Numbered from the stretch's first letter, positions 25,189 through 38,239 are shown. The stretch: 64,000 nucleotides of DNA from Tachypleus tridentatus (GCF_004210375.1 NC_134834.1:142509009-142573008); one strand, 5' to 3'. Notes: a model not told the origin generated them from the letters alone. Made by a program: numbers and translations.

Positions 25189-25413
25189 AGCCCATTACAT
25201 ATGGCACTGATCTGCAGTCAAGCGACTGGCAAATTTCAATTACTTTTTGTGGTCAGAATTTAGACACTGAATTCGATTTATTGGATCTCTTTGAATGTTT
25301 AGATGGAAAGGCTCTTAACCCTTTTGAAGCAAAAACGGCAGTTTCTTGGGGAATGAATGTTCCATTTGAAAAATGTATTGCTCTTGTCTATTATTTCTTA
25401 GTTAAGGAAAACT
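25189..25413 (+). other. unassigned open frame (possible exon or transposon relic)
   Basis: About 75 codons are open from 25189 to the TAG at 25411-25413 with no ATG near the start. They read through segments such as FCGQNLDTEFDLLDLFECLD and AVSWGMNVPFEKCIALVYYF. The amino-acid mix is protein-like in an otherwise AT-rich intron. Possible acceptors lie just upstream (TTTTTGCAG and AAATCCAG). I cannot name a family. A fragment of a DNA transposon or an isolated exon is equally possible. Confidence 0.25.
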
Positions 25414-25849
25414 AGTACGTATTATCCTCGAGCAAAACAAACAAACATACTTGGTAACTTATAAAGCACAATATTCGATAAATAATTCGATACAACTATA
25501 CTGAACGCATTCTGATAAGCTATTTAATCCAAGACCCATGTCAGATTAAGATAAAATCGATTTACAATGTCCTTCAACGATATCACTGGTATTTGATGTC
25601 AGGTAGGAGTGAGTATAAGATACACAATCAATATTTTCTTAATGGTGATTTGTCTAATGGAACAGCTAAACATTTATAGGTCAACGAGTGCACAGATATA
25701 TGGTTGAATGGCTAAATATCAATCGGTCTGAAAGTACTCAGAGATCTGGTTGAATAGCTAAATATCATTATATAGATCAACGACTGATTCTACCGCGCAG
25801 CAAATTAGCTAATCTATATAAATACAATAGTACTGTCTGTTATATATCC

Positions 25850-26060
25850 ATGTAACTATTTCGCAGGGTGTAAATGGATCTTCACAAACATTGGTGTGAA
25901 GGTCATTAGATCCATAGGGGATACTTAAAAATTTTCAGTTTCACGTTTTACGTATTGCACTTTTTAGAGACATTTTTCCCACTACTTCGTCCCCTGTTGA
26001 TAGATCTTCACCAAATTTAGCATGAAGGGTGGTTGAGTCCATGCAAGGATACATGCGAAT
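25850..26060. repeat. diverged tandem pair, about 131-bp unit
   Basis: gatcttcacaaacattggtg (25874) and gatcttcaccaaatttagca (26005) head two similar blocks, each with a gtgaaggtcattagatccat / atgaagggtggttgagtcca continuation. It may be part of a dispersed repeat that I cannot name. Confidence 0.5.
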
Positions 26061-26581
26061 AAGCAGTTACACATTTTGTGTTTAACCATTTTTTATGGGT
26101 ATTTTGGCGTTTTGTTTGTTTTTCTACAATTACGTATAATAGATGCAACTTTTCATGTCCAAAGATAACCTTTCATTAGTCACATATTTACATAACTTCC
26201 GTCCAGGGAACGGATACTCCAGCTAACTGTCTGTATATATAGAAACGCTCTACTGAAATAGTTAAACGTATATGGAACAACATGGTCCAACCACGTACTG
26301 CGTGGAATAGTTAACTTTTTCAAAGCTTGTGAGTGCTCTGCTTCCTGGAGTGATATTTAAATGTCTCTATACATATCTATAAATGCTAGCTGTCTGGTGG
26401 AATATTCAGATGTTTTTAGTTCTGTGAACGTCTGGCTACCTGTTGAACTGGTTTAATGTCTATAGTTCTAAAAATGTCTTGCTACATAGTAGAACGTAAA
26501 AACAATGAATATTATAGTGAGCAAAACTACTAGTTTTTAACTATAATTATCAAGCAATACACAAATGGAGTTCACATGTAA

Positions 26582-26866
26582 TATGGCCTGGCATAGCCAG
26601 GTAGTTATGGCTTTGGACTCGTAATCTGATGGTTGTGAGTTCGAATCCCTGTCGCACCAAACATGCTCGCCCTTTCAGCCGTAACAGAGTGACAATGTGA
26701 CGGTCAACCCCACTATTCATTGGTAAAAGAGTAGCTCAAGAGTTGTCGATGGGTGTTGATGACTATCTGCCTTCCTTCTAGTCTTACAATGCTAAATTAG
26801 GGATGGCTGGCGCAGATAGTCCTTGTGTAGTTTTGCGTGAAATTCAAAACATCAAACAAACAAAGA
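26582..26866 (+). mobile_element. SINE family A copy, full length
   Basis: Head tggcctggcatagccagg, B box gagttcgaatccctg, tail gcgtgaaattcaaaacatc. Confidence 0.9.
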
Positions 26867-27135
26867 ACTGTAATATTCAATATTAATTAATATATAGAAA
26901 TTAGGTGAAAAACAATTATTGACTACAATGACTACAATTATTGACAATGAATGACAACATTGATGTTAAGTTCATACGAATCCGAAACTCGAGTGTACAA
27001 TTACTACATTACAACATTAATATAATTGGAATTACCAAACATACCTAACACATTACAACAATCAGAGAACACGAAATTGTTAATACAACTATTAAATTAC
27101 AACAGTCAGAGAATTCAGAATTCCTAAATATATTA

Positions 27136-28022
27136 GGTTGTCCAGAAATAAATATCGGAATTTTCACGATAACATTTAGAAGCTGAATATTGAGTAACTT
27201 ATCGTTAATCCAACGTTTGTCGCTTAAAAGGTGTCTTAATTAGCTACTGTTTCAACTCTACTCAGAGTAAGTTTCGCAACCCCCACGGCAGCATGGACAA
27301 GAAGAACGTTCGTCTGATTTCCCTCTACGACTTCAAACTTGGACGAAAAGCTACCAAAACTACATGAAACATCAACCAGGCATTCGGCCATGGATCTGTT
27401 ACTGAACGTACAGTTCAGCGTTGGTTCCACAGGTTTCGACATAAAGAAGTAAGTCTTGAAGACCACGAAGGTCGTGGAAGGAAGCCATCCTTAGATGAAA
27501 ACACATTAAGGGAACCAGTTGAAACACACACTCGTACAACAGTACGTGAGCTTGCAAAAAAGCTCGGCACAAGCAAATCAAGTATTGCACCACTTGAGTG
27601 TGATAGAAAAGACAAAAACGTTGGACAAGTGGGTTCCGCATGAGCTGACTGAAGATCAACAAAATTGGCGCTATGAGACCTGTCAAAGATGACGCTCCAA
27701 AAATTGAATGAATTAGAAATCGAAGTTCTGCCTCATCCACCTTATTCCCTATACCTTTCCCCTACAGATTTTCATTTTTTCAAGCATTTTGATAACTTTG
27801 TGAACAATAAACGCTTTAAAAACCAGGCAGTTGCAGAAGAAGATTTCTGGTAGCTCATTGACCTTAGAAACTCTGTTTTCTACAGCAGGGACATAAACAT
27901 GTTACACGTTGGCAAAAGTGTGTTGAAGCAAATGGTGCTTACTTTGATTGAAGTGTTTTACAACACTGGTTTATACTTTTCCAAACTTTGCAGTTCAAAA
28001 AAGACATTTATTTCTGGACAAC
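27136..28022 (+). mobile_element. mariner-family relic, older copy with internal deletion
   Basis: The ends are inverted repeats (left ggttgtccagaaataaat, and its complement at about 28003-28022). Between them, from 27296, decayed transposase reads DKKNVRLISLYDFKLGRKAT, then ERTVQRWFHRFR, VSLEDHEGRGRKPSLDE and TTVRELAKKLGTSKSSI. LDKWVPHELTEDQQNWRYE and PPYSPYLSPTDFHFFKHF follow, in shifted frames. The usual middle catalytic part is absent and several stops and frameshifts are present. The minus-strand frames in this interval are shadows. It belongs to a different mariner lineage from the copy at 41783, judging by the ends and the protein. Confidence 0.85.
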
Positions 28023-28290
28023 AATCAGAGAACTTAGAATTTTTAAATATAACTATTACAGCAATCAGAGAACTCACAACTGTAAATACAACTAACGCAT
28101 TACAACAGTCAGGAAACTTCCAACTTTAAACATGACTAGTACATTACAGCAGTTTTGTATTAAATCCTATCAAACTTTGATAAGAACAGTAACTGTAGTT
28201 TTGTTCAAATACATGTATTTTATTTTTTAAAGATTTAAACTTTCCTTTATTATTTAACTTGCGAAAATATAAACTCCAACACTAAAAGTT

Positions 28291-28570
28291 TCTTTGTTTG
28301 TTTTAATTTCGCGCGAGGCTAAAGCTACACGAGGGCTATCTGCGCTAACCGTGTCGAATTTAGCAGTGTAAGACTAGAAGGAAGGCAGATAGTCATCACC
28401 ACCCACCGCCAACTCTTGGGCTACTCTTTTACCAACGAATAGTGGGATTGAGCGTCACATTATAACGCCCCCACGACTGAAAAGAAGAACACGTTTGGTG
28501 TGGCAATATTTCGAACCTTCGTCCTTCAGATTATGAGTCGAGTGCTTAACCACCTGGCCACACCAGACCT
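28291..28570 (-). mobile_element. SINE family A copy, full length
   Basis: Tail aatttcgcgcgaggctaaag carries a small insertion before the usual agctacacgaggg. The head complement ends ggccacaccagacc. Confidence 0.9.
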
Positions 28571-28976
28571 TTACTGTAAAGTAGCTGTGTCTTTCATATA
28601 TCCTCTCTAGTGGATGTATGTATGTTAATACTATATTTTTACTTCCTTCTAAATAACTTTTGAAATTGGTACTTATACGTTTTATATGTTTATGCTATAA
28701 AATATATAAAACAAAACAGACGATTTTCAGTTACCTACCCAAGTTTTATTTCTGTTAGTTTTATAATAAAATATTGCAACTAAAACTTATATTTAATGTA
28801 ACTGATAGAATATTCTCACCGATCTCTGGCGTGAGGCTATTTGTGGACAGCACCAGCCTACAGTTTTATTAAATCTTTGGGAGCTTGAATCATACTTTTT
28901 TAGAAGAGCGTAACACTGAAAATAAATAATTACTGTTATTCAACAGCAGTTCTAAATTATGACTGTTTTAAGTAAG

Positions 28977-29462
28977 TTACAAGTACTTCACTATTAACCA
29001 TTTTGCGGTCAAAAACAAGGTTACAAATACTTCATTATTCTTCTTTCGCAGTCAAAAACAAGGTTACAAATACTTCATTATTCTTCTTTCGCAGTTAAAA
29101 ACAAGATTACAAGCACTTCATTGTTAATCGTTTCACAGTCAAAAACAGGGTTACAAATACTTCATTATTCTCCTTTCAGAGTTACAACTTGGTTAAAATA
29201 CTTCATTATTAACCATTTCGCAGTCAAAAACAAGGTTACAAATACTTCATTATTCTCCTTTCACAGTTGAAAACAAGGTTACAAGTACATCATTGTTAAG
29301 CGTTTCACAGTCATAAACAATGTTACAAATACTTCATTAGTCTCCTTTTACAGTTAAAAAAAAGTTACAAATACTTCACTCTTAACCATTTCGCAGTCAG
29401 AAACAAGGTTACATGTACTTTATTATTCTACTTTCGCAGTTACAAAACAAGTTTACAAATGG
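28977..29462. repeat. minisatellite, 43-bp unit, about 11 copies
   Basis: Unit caaggttacaaatacttcat plus tattcttctttcgcagtc and a short A run. Two variants (aaccatttcgc and cgtttcacag) alternate, which suggests a higher-order pattern. Confidence 0.92.
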
Positions 29463-30460
29463 TATGTGAGTAGGTTTTTATATTACACAATAAAAAGTTA
29501 TTCTTTAAGGTACCTGATAGTTTTCAATCACAAAATTGATCCTAAATCATTGTATGTTTATAAATGTTACAAAATTTTTCAGGTTTTTGAATTTGGTTTA
29601 CTTTCTATTTATACACTATTTTTAATTATTATAGTTTCTTCGAAACTTCTCATTCCTTAACAATATAAGCTCTCTGTTTGGCAGTATATGTATTGTAAAA
29701 TTATTCATAGTAAATAATATCATATCAAAAATAAGACAAAAGAGAAGGTCTGTGCAAAGAAATCCTGAAACAACATGGCTGAGAATAACATAAAGAGTGT
29801 TTGAATAAAGATACTTAGTCCTAAGAGGCCTGAAGATAACAAAAAAGTGGCCGCAAGTAACAGGAATAGTGTATGAATAAATTAAAAGTACTTAGTGATA
29901 ATAAAAACACTTTGAGTTCTAGAAGTTTCTTAAAACGAGACATAGTCATAGTGTTACAAATAACTTCTCATAATAAATATATTTTACTTGCTAATTTTCT
30001 CATGCTTACCACAAATAAGCAAATATGAACAACACTGAAACGATTAACGGAGAATCTTCAAACAAACTTATTGACTCAGTATTCAGACCAATCAATAACT
30101 CTCATGCAACTCATGTGTTTTTTTGTTTTTTTGTAATGTTACAGTTGTGCTCCAAATTCTCAAGAAAATATTAAATGCCACTACGATACTCATGGTATCA
30201 CATTAAATCTCCTTGTAGCGAATAATACAAAATCCTGAATTAAAATGTTACAAAAAATCCTGTCACATTGCTCTTTCCTTGGAATGAGAACTTCCTTGAA
30301 AAATATTTTTAAAAGAAAACTAATAGTGTATTAAACTTAAATTTCCATAATTTACAATAAAATGATTTCTGAAAATTAACAATGTTAATATTAATAATCA
30401 TAGTTTTTTACAATAATTAATTAAATGTCTTAAAACGTATATGAAATTTTTGGATCCTCT

Positions 30461-30721
30461 TTATCCAATTGCTTTTCTAAACTGATTAATCTCAAAATCA
30501 TTTTGATTATTCTTTCTCGCTGGCTTACAAAACAAAATCGAGATAATATCTACTCCGGTGTCAACACTTATTGTATTACCATTAGAAAAGTTCCCTTCAT
30601 AGATAATGTTGAAAGAAGCCTCTGGTATCTTCAGCACTTTTAAGTGGTGATTCTCATAACGTGAGTACAGAAAATCCAATGACACTTTTAATTTTTTTCC
30701 AAAACTGAATCTAACATCCAA
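30461..30721 (-). other. unassigned ORF
   Basis: An 86-codon frame starting at TTG contains GNTISVDTGVDIISILF and CKPARKNNQNDFEINQFRK. It has no recognisable domain, no clear splice sites and no relative in the window. It lies in the long 18592-43768 intron. I list it only because its composition is less biased than that of neighbouring random frames. Confidence 0.15.
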
Positions 30722-30737
30722 CTTTAAAATTATGTTT

Positions 30738-30835
30738 GGTGCCGTACAGGGTAACTGCTGGGTCCACTAAGGGGAATCGAACCTCTGATTTTTAGCATCG
30801 TAACTCCGTTGTTTTACAGCTGCCCGACCGGAGGA
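30738..30835 (-). mobile_element. SINE family C-like fragment
   Basis: aactgctgggtccactaagg, ggaatcgaacctctgattt (complement of a perfect B box, ggttcgattcc) and tttagcatcgtaactccg. Confidence 0.55.
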
Positions 30836-30849
30836 TTAGAAGGTTAAAC

Positions 30850-31225
30850 ACGTGTAATTTACTTGTAACCCTATTCAATTCCAGTGATTCATCAAACAAA
30901 CCTAACTTACTTGTAACCATAAACAGCTACCAGTTCTTCATTAAATATATTTCATTTACTTGTAAACCTGTCATCAATGTTTCATCATATACATCTACTT
31001 TACATGTAACCCTAAACATTACCAATGATTAATTAAACAGATCTATTCTACGTGTAACCCTAAACGTTACCAATGATCAATTAAACAGATCTGTTCTACG
31101 TATAATCCTAAACATTACCAATGATTAATTAAACAGATCTATTCTACGCGTAACCCTAAACGTTACCAATGATTAGTTAAATAGATCTATTCTACGTGTA
31201 CCCTAACCATTACCAAAAAAAATCA
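30850..31225. repeat. minisatellite, 48-bp unit, left array
   Basis: Unit gtaaccctaaacattaccaa then tgattaattaaacagatcta and ttctacgt. The left copies are more diverged. The array ends about 45 bp before the LINE at 31270. Confidence 0.9.
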
Positions 31226-31269
31226 ACATATTGATTAATATAACGGGTTTACTATATTTATTTGTTTTT

Positions 31270-34200
31270 ACTGATATAGTATCATTAATGGCGCAACACT
31301 CAATCTGGACAGGCAGATGACTCCAATCTAAGGAACAATCGCTGGGCAGAACGGTCCTGTATGGACACTGCTCCTATAGCAAGTAATTGCAACCTACTAT
31401 AGGTACCATTTTGCAAAGAAAAACCTATGGCAAGCCAAACTAAAAAAATATGTCAGATAACAGCGTGAATGGGGTTTCCAGAACTTCGGGAAACTCCTCG
31501 CTCGGTAGGGGAAGTCATGTGCAACAGGTGACACCAGACCGTCATCAAGCGACTGTCAGCAACAGAAAAAACTAAGAATTGGAACTTGGAATGTTCGAAC
31601 AATGCTGCAAAAAGGTAAATTAGAGAACATTAAAGAAGAAATGAGAAGAATGAAGACGAACATACTCGAACTTTCGGAGGTGAGTTGGAAAGGAGCAGGC
31701 AGTATAACATCAGATGAGTTTACGATTCTATACTCAGGAGGTGATGACCATCAAAGAGGGGTTGGCATAATATTGGATGTGGAATGTGCAAAGGCCCTGA
31801 AAGGTTTCTGGTGTGTCAACGATAGAGTCATTGTTCTAAAACTTAGTGGAAAACCATTTGAAATTAGCATTATTCAAACTTACGCTCCAACTGCAGACAA
31901 GGTCATGACAGAAATTGAAAGATTTTATGAAGACATTGAAAAGGCAATGAAACAGCTAAAATCACAAGATATTAAGATCATTATGGGAGACTTTAATGCA
32001 AATGTTGGAAAGAACAAAATAGACAAAACAGTGGGACTATTTGGAATCGGAGAGCTAAATGAAAGAGGAGAGAGACTTGTTGATTGGTGCAAAGAGCATG
32101 ACATCGCTGTAATGAATACTTGGTTCAAGAATCATCCAAGAAGATGTTGGACATGGAAAAGCCCTGGAGACAGGGTGAGAAACCAAATTGACTTTATCTT
32201 GATGAAAAACGATACCGTAACTCCATAACATCATGCAAATCTATGCCAGGTGCAGAATGCAGCAGTGATCACATCCCAGTCGTAGCAACCATGGTAGTCA
32301 AACTGAAAAAGTTAAAGAAATCCAAAAAAGAACCAAGACTACAACTGAACCTTCTAGAAGAAGACGAAGAGCTGAAGAAGAAATACATCGTATGTGTGAA
32401 GAATAAATTTGATATCCGTGACAGTTTGAATACTGCTGAAGAAAAATGGCAAAAAATGAAGGAAAGCATCTACGAAGCTGCTAAAGAACATATTCCTACT
32501 ACCAGAAAAAGAGTAAACAAAAAATGTATTACTCCAGAAATCCTTAATCTAATGGAGAAGAGAAGAAAAGCTAAACATAATAAGGAAAAATACCAAAAAA
32601 TAAATAGACTTGTAAAGAAAAAATGCAATGTTGCCAAGGAAGAATGGATTAACACCCAGTGTATAGAGATTGAAAATAACAAGGTAAAAGACAGCAAATA
32701 TATGCATAAGAAAATTAGTGAAGTGACAGGAAAGACTCCATCAGCAAAAACAGGATGCTTAAAATCTAAGAATGGAGAGATCTTGATGGATAAAAAAGAT
32801 ATACTTAACAGATGGTCAGAATATACTGGGGAAATATATAACGACAACGGAAGCCCAACCCCACACATAGAAATAGACACAGTAGGCCTTCCAATTATGC
32901 CTGATGAAGTGGAACATGCAATGAAGAAGATACATAAAGGCAAAGCAGCTGGTCCAGACGACATACCCATTGAACTTTTATTAGCCCTAAAAGAAGTGGG
33001 AATCCAGGAAGTGACAAAACTGCTGAACACTATTTATGACACGGGTGAAATACCGGAAGACTTTAAAAAATCAGTCTTTATTGCATTGCCGAAAAAGCCC
33101 GGAACAACTGACTGTGAACAGCACAGGATAATTAGTCTAATGAGTCATCTTACCAAGGTTCTTTTAAGAGTGCTCATGTCTAGAATGAGGAATAAGATAA
33201 GACCAGAGATTTCTGATACTCAGTTTGGATTTATAACCGATAAAGGCACTAGAAATGCAATTTTCGCTCTAAACATGCTCATGAAAAGATCACTGGAAGT
33301 ACAAAAGAATTTATATCTATGTTTTATCGATTATTCTAAAGCCTTTGACAAAGTGAGACATGATGACCTATTCGACATGTTGTCAGACCTGAACATCGAT
33401 GTTAAAGATCTAAGAATCCTTAGAAACCTTTACTGGCAGCAAATGGCAGCTATCAAAATTGAAAATGAATTGAGTGAATATAGACCAATTGAAAGATGGG
33501 TGAGGCAGGGATGTGTATTTTCACCAGATCATTTTAACTTATACAACGAAATAATCCTACGAAACATCAGTGAACATCAGGGAGTCAAAGTAGGCGGATG
33601 CAATATCAACAACTTGCGCTACGCTGATGACACAGTCCTCACTGCGGACTCCGAACGAAATCTACAGACTCTCCTCACAACAACAGTAGACGAGAGTGAA
33701 GAAAAAGGCTTGCAGTTAAACGCAAAGAAAACAGAGTGCATGGTTATCTCAAAACAATCAATTACATCCACATGTAGCATAACCGGCAAGGACGTGAGAA
33801 TAAAACAAGTCGAAAGCTTCAAATATCTTGGATATACTATAACATCAAATGCAAAGAGTGACACAGAAATAAAGAAAAGAATTGCAATGTCCAAGGATAC
33901 TTTCTATAAAATGAAGTCCATATTCACAAACAGGAACATAACAAATGTCACTAAAATTAACACCTTGAAATCATATGTATGGTCTGTTCTCTTATATGGC
34001 TGTGAGAGCTGGACACTGAACAAAGATACAGAGAAGAGATTAGAAGCTGCTGAAATGTGGTTCCTTAGAAGGATGCTAAAAATATCATGGACTGAAAGAA
34101 AAACAAATGTGGAAGTCATGGAACTGGCAGGATACAAAAGGTCCCTCATGAAAACTATAAGAAAGAGACAAATGGAATTTCTAGGACATATCTGTAGGAA

Positions 34201-34430
34201 GAATGGGATAGAGAAAAAAATGCTATGTGGAAAAATAGAAGGGAAGAAAAGCAGAGGATGTCAAAGAACTAAATATATCGACAGCCTCAATAACTATGTC
34301 ACCAAGAACTCAATGAGCAACATCGAGTTGATAAGGAGGATTGACAACAGAGAAGTCTGGCAAGCCATGGTCGTCGATGTCTGCCGCAGATTTGACACAT
34401 GAAGAAGAAGAAAAAGACTATATTTTTGTT
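31270..34430 (+). mobile_element. RTE-like non-LTR retrotransposon, nearly complete, frameshifted
   Basis: A single polyprotein-like frame begins upstream of the first ATG (open from about 31509). It carries an apurinic endonuclease domain with GTWNVRT (about 31580-31600), LSEVSWKG, GDFNANVG, QIDFIL and SDH (about 32265). The reverse transcriptase follows, with GKAAGPDDIP, FIDYSKAFDKV (about 33325-33357) and the catalytic YADD at 33620-33631. The C-terminal segment has the LYGCESWTL and GHICRKNG motifs usual in RTE/BovB-type elements. The frame is broken near 32210, between QIDFILMK and the SDH motif, so two ORFs result (31602-32228 and 32243-34402). The region before 31509 looks like 5' UTR. 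The 3' end is a short GAA run just after the stop at 34402. Clade assignment is from motif style and would need a tree. The copy cannot make a complete protein as it stands. Confidence 0.9.
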
Positions 34431-34929
34431 ACGTATTTTGTATGAGCATTAAAATGTACTGTTTCATTCGTTGACTCTCTATATTAACGATATTATCGGC
34501 CGTGATCCAGATAATATGTTATAGGGTTTAGTCAGCTCAGAAGATTTAGATTAATTCTAAATACGAATTCTAGGCTAACAATGCAAATAAATCTTTATAA
34601 TTAAAAGCATTTTAATGAACAGCAAATTATAATGAAATAAAGGTAATTTATTACGATATAGTAACTAACAGCAATTATTATTAATGAAAGAAACAACAAA
34701 TAAACAGGATAGCATATCTTATTTAAACAACCCACAAGTAGTTGTTTCTGTTTTCATTCATAGTAGTCGATGGATATTTATTTCAATGCTCTCTGTCTAA
34801 CACAACACTTTACCGAAGAAATACGGTGAAACATCTCTACCATATAACGTCCTAACTCTCATAATTACTGCCATATGTTTCAGTCTAAAGCGCGTCCAGT
34901 TGAATATATCAACTTTCCCATAACACAAA

Positions 34930-35222
34930 AATAGTGTATATGAAGCCACAAAACAATAAATATAGATCAACGGTTCATAAAACAGAATCTATACATATAA
35001 CTCTAACTTTTATCAACAATTCACTAAACAGATCTTTTTTTACATGTAAAACTACCCCTAACAACGATTCATTAAATAGAATCTTCACATGTAATGCTAA
35101 CTTTTATCCATCATTCATTAAACAGATTTTCTTTACATGTAAAACTATCCCTAGGAAAAATTAAACAAACAGAATCTTCACAAGTAAAACTAACTGTTAG
35201 CAATTAGTCATCAAACAGACCG
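34930..35222. repeat. minisatellite, about 48-bp unit, right array related to the one at 30850
   Basis: Units contain cattcattaaacagat, ttacatgtaaaactaccc and acttttatc, sharing the ttaaacagat and tac.tgtaa cores with the left array. Confidence 0.75.
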
Positions 35223-36794
35223 ATTTTACGTACTGTATATGTGAAGAAAAACAAATATTATTTTCGGTCATCAGGAAACAACTATGACTATCAGTTTGAT
35301 ATTATATCTGTTGTATTTTAAAAATCGCCTTAAATAGTAGTATCCAAGACAACAATCTCAAGTGACTAGTTTACCATATGCTTATATACACATTAACATA
35401 GATACTTATTTGTTGTTATACAAGTACCTTTGATAATAATTTTCTTAGTCATCGTGTGTATATATGTATCATATTATATAGAAAAACTTACCGGATAATC
35501 TTAAATCACCAGCGTATGTAAAATACACCACAGTGTGTAAGATCAACTACGTTACCTTTTATAATCCACTCGGACCAATGAGTTACAAACTAAACGTAAG
35601 GATCATAAGGTAGCAACGCTATGTATAGGTATATTTGTTAACATTACGAAACATACATGGCTGAAGGAGAGCATAGCAAACATTGTTTTACAGATAAGGT
35701 AGGTAATGCAATAATCAAAGAAGCATTTGATTGGCTAAACTGTCTCAGCCAAGATACATACGTAACATGAACACTACAGTCAAAATAAGTATTATTGTCG
35801 ACACAAAAATAACGTTTAACATCTGAACTCGATTATCAAAAATTACACTAGAAAAATTACATAATTCTCTTTTTGCGACAAGCCTAAATGTTATGTTCTA
35901 TTGTTTAAATTCGTACCTGTCCTTTAACAAGTTTTTAACCGTCTGTGCACAATTATTTCTGAAGAAAATGTTACACTTGGTGTGATAATTATCGGTTATC
36001 ATTTCAGCTACTAACCCTAAAAATAACCTTATGACCTTTTATAAGCCGACGAGGCATGTTTTATATTTATAATTATTATAAGGCATTAGCATTAGGCCTA
36101 TAATGTTTTTAAACACTACATTCTATGTCTAGTTCTTTACGAATTTTCAAAAATCAAACGAGCGTATGATAATGGTATTCCAACCATACTGTATTTGTCA
36201 TATCCACTGGCGAAGATGCGTTTCGCTCAGTTCGGTTATTTTCAGGCTGATGTAGATAAAGTAAAGACAAGTTCTAGTCAAAACACCATTTATATAAGCC
36301 ATTTGTTATAATTCTAATGGTATGAATTCCTCTTACAAGTTGGCGAGGCTGGTTTCAACACTAGTTAAGTAAAAATTCCATGTCGCAACCGGTTTCGACC
36401 TTAAATAAAACTCATTGCTACTTCGGTTTGTCATACTAACCTACTAGCACTTTAAACAAACTAAATGATTTCAATGTTAGTTTTTTAAACCTATACATAA
36501 TGGGTAATGGATGTGGGAAATATAGAATGGTTGGAATATTATTATTAAACACTCTTCCAATTCCTGAATATCTTTAAGGAACCAAAAGAAGAATTTAATG
36601 CTAAAAGTCATAATAGGCCTAATACTACAGTTTCTGTGTTTTCTCTTATAACAGAGAATAATCCATACCTGAATCTAAATAAAGTAACACAAATCAGTTT
36701 AAACTTACAAGCTTTCCAGACATGTTATTTCGCTACCTGAAACATGGGTAATGAGTTCACACTGAAAGAAGCTTTTCAAACAGAGTCAGACATC

Positions 36795-36865
36795 CTTGTT
36801 TTAGAACAAAGCCATATTGAGTTATCTGCGTTATAAGTCTGTAAACTTATTACTGTTTTACCGGA
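36795..36865 (-). mobile_element. SINE family C-like fragment
   Basis: ttagaacaaagccatattga, gttatctgcgttataagtct and gtaaacttattactg; the middle part is deleted. Confidence 0.5.
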
Positions 36866-36949
36866 AAATAAACTGAATAAGTGACTTTTACTTTAACTAG
36901 CATTTATTTATGGTATCAATAAAAGAATTAGCTTCCAAGCACACAATAA

Positions 36950-37870
36950 ACTTACTGCTATTCTCTTGTTGAGACCACACAAAGACTTACTACTATACTA
37001 CTGCTGTAAGCGCACAAAAAAGTTACTACTATACTATTGTTGTAACTACACAACAAACTTATCACTGTAATAATGTTGTAACCACAGAACAAATTTACTA
37101 CTCTAATATTGTTATAACCACAGAACAAACTTATTACTGTACTATTGTTATAACCACGCAATAAACTTACTACTTTGATATTATTCTAAGCACACAATAA
37201 ACTTACTATTATAATATTATTGTAACTACACAACAAACTCACCACTATACCATTGTTGTAGCCACACAACAAACTCACTATTGTATTATTGTTGTAACTA
37301 CACTACAAACTTACTACTGCAATATTGTTGTAACCACAGAACAAATTCACAAGTGTAATATTGTTGTAATCACAGAACAAACTTATTACTGTACTATTGT
37401 TATAACCACGCAATAAACTTACTACTGTGATATTATTCTAAGTACACAATAAACGTACTATTATACTATTGTTGTAACCACACAACAAACTCACTACTGT
37501 GTTATTGTTGTAACTACACAACAAACTTACTACTGTAATATTGTTGTAACCACAGAACAAATTCACTAGTGTAATATTGTTGTAATCACAGAACAAACTT
37601 AGTGCTATACTGTTGCTGTAACAACAGAACAAACTTACTACTATACTATTGTTATAACCACGCATTAAACTTACAACTATACTACTACTTTAAGCACACA
37701 AAAAACTTACTACTGTACTATTGTCGTAATCATAGAACAAACTTACCACTGAAACATTGTTGAAACCACAGAACAAACTTATTACTATACTATTGTTATA
37801 ACCACGCAATAAACTTACAACTGTACTACTGATGTAAGCACATAAGAAAGTTACTAATAAACTATCGTTA
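36950..37870. repeat. minisatellite, 36-bp unit, about 25 copies
   Basis: Unit aacaaacttactactgtaat plus attgttgtaaccacag. Variants (cgcaataaac, cacacaataaac, atcacagaac) recur in the same order at about 37050, 37340 and 37590. Because the unit is 12 codons long, it leaves long open frames of repeated CGYNN-type peptides. Confidence 0.93.
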
Positions 37871-38239
37871 TTAGTACAGTTTGCTACTGTGGTCTTATTG
37901 TTAATGCACAGTGACTTGTGACATTGTCGTTGTCAGCAAACAAAAATTCGCTGCTACATTAATGTTATCAATACACACCTGTTATTACCACAGTTTTTTG
38001 TCAACATACTAAAGCTCATTCTTACACAGTTGTTCTCTATAAAATCAATATGTAGATGCCTATGATAATCGATAATTTAAGATATAATTTAATTATCAGT
38101 GTTAAAAGCTATCTGTTGTATTTAATAAGTTACAATAGGATAAAAATTACCGAAATTTAGTGGATTATCTATAAAGTGTGAATATTTGTCAGGTTTTCAA
38201 AACTGATAGGATTAGATAAGGTGGAGCATGAAGATAAAC

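Noticed and set aside
27236-27740. Minus-strand ORFs of up to 113 residues
   Set aside because: Shadows of the decayed mariner transposase on the plus strand.
30850-31225. Telomere-like repeat because of gtaaccctaaac
   Set aside because: The motif occurs once per 48-bp unit and is not a tandem array of a 5-6-bp telomere repeat.
32269-34149. Minus-strand ORFs of up to 186 residues
   Set aside because: Shadows of the LINE coding strand, which carries all the endonuclease and reverse transcriptase motifs.
35510-35565. Mini-exon of the right phase between the ankyrin and 18591 exons
   Set aside because: It has a good donor, but the acceptor lacks a pyrimidine tract and the 17 residues bear no resemblance to an ankyrin repeat.
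36958-37665. Frames with repeated CGYNN-type peptides
   Set aside because: Artefact of the 36-bp minisatellite.
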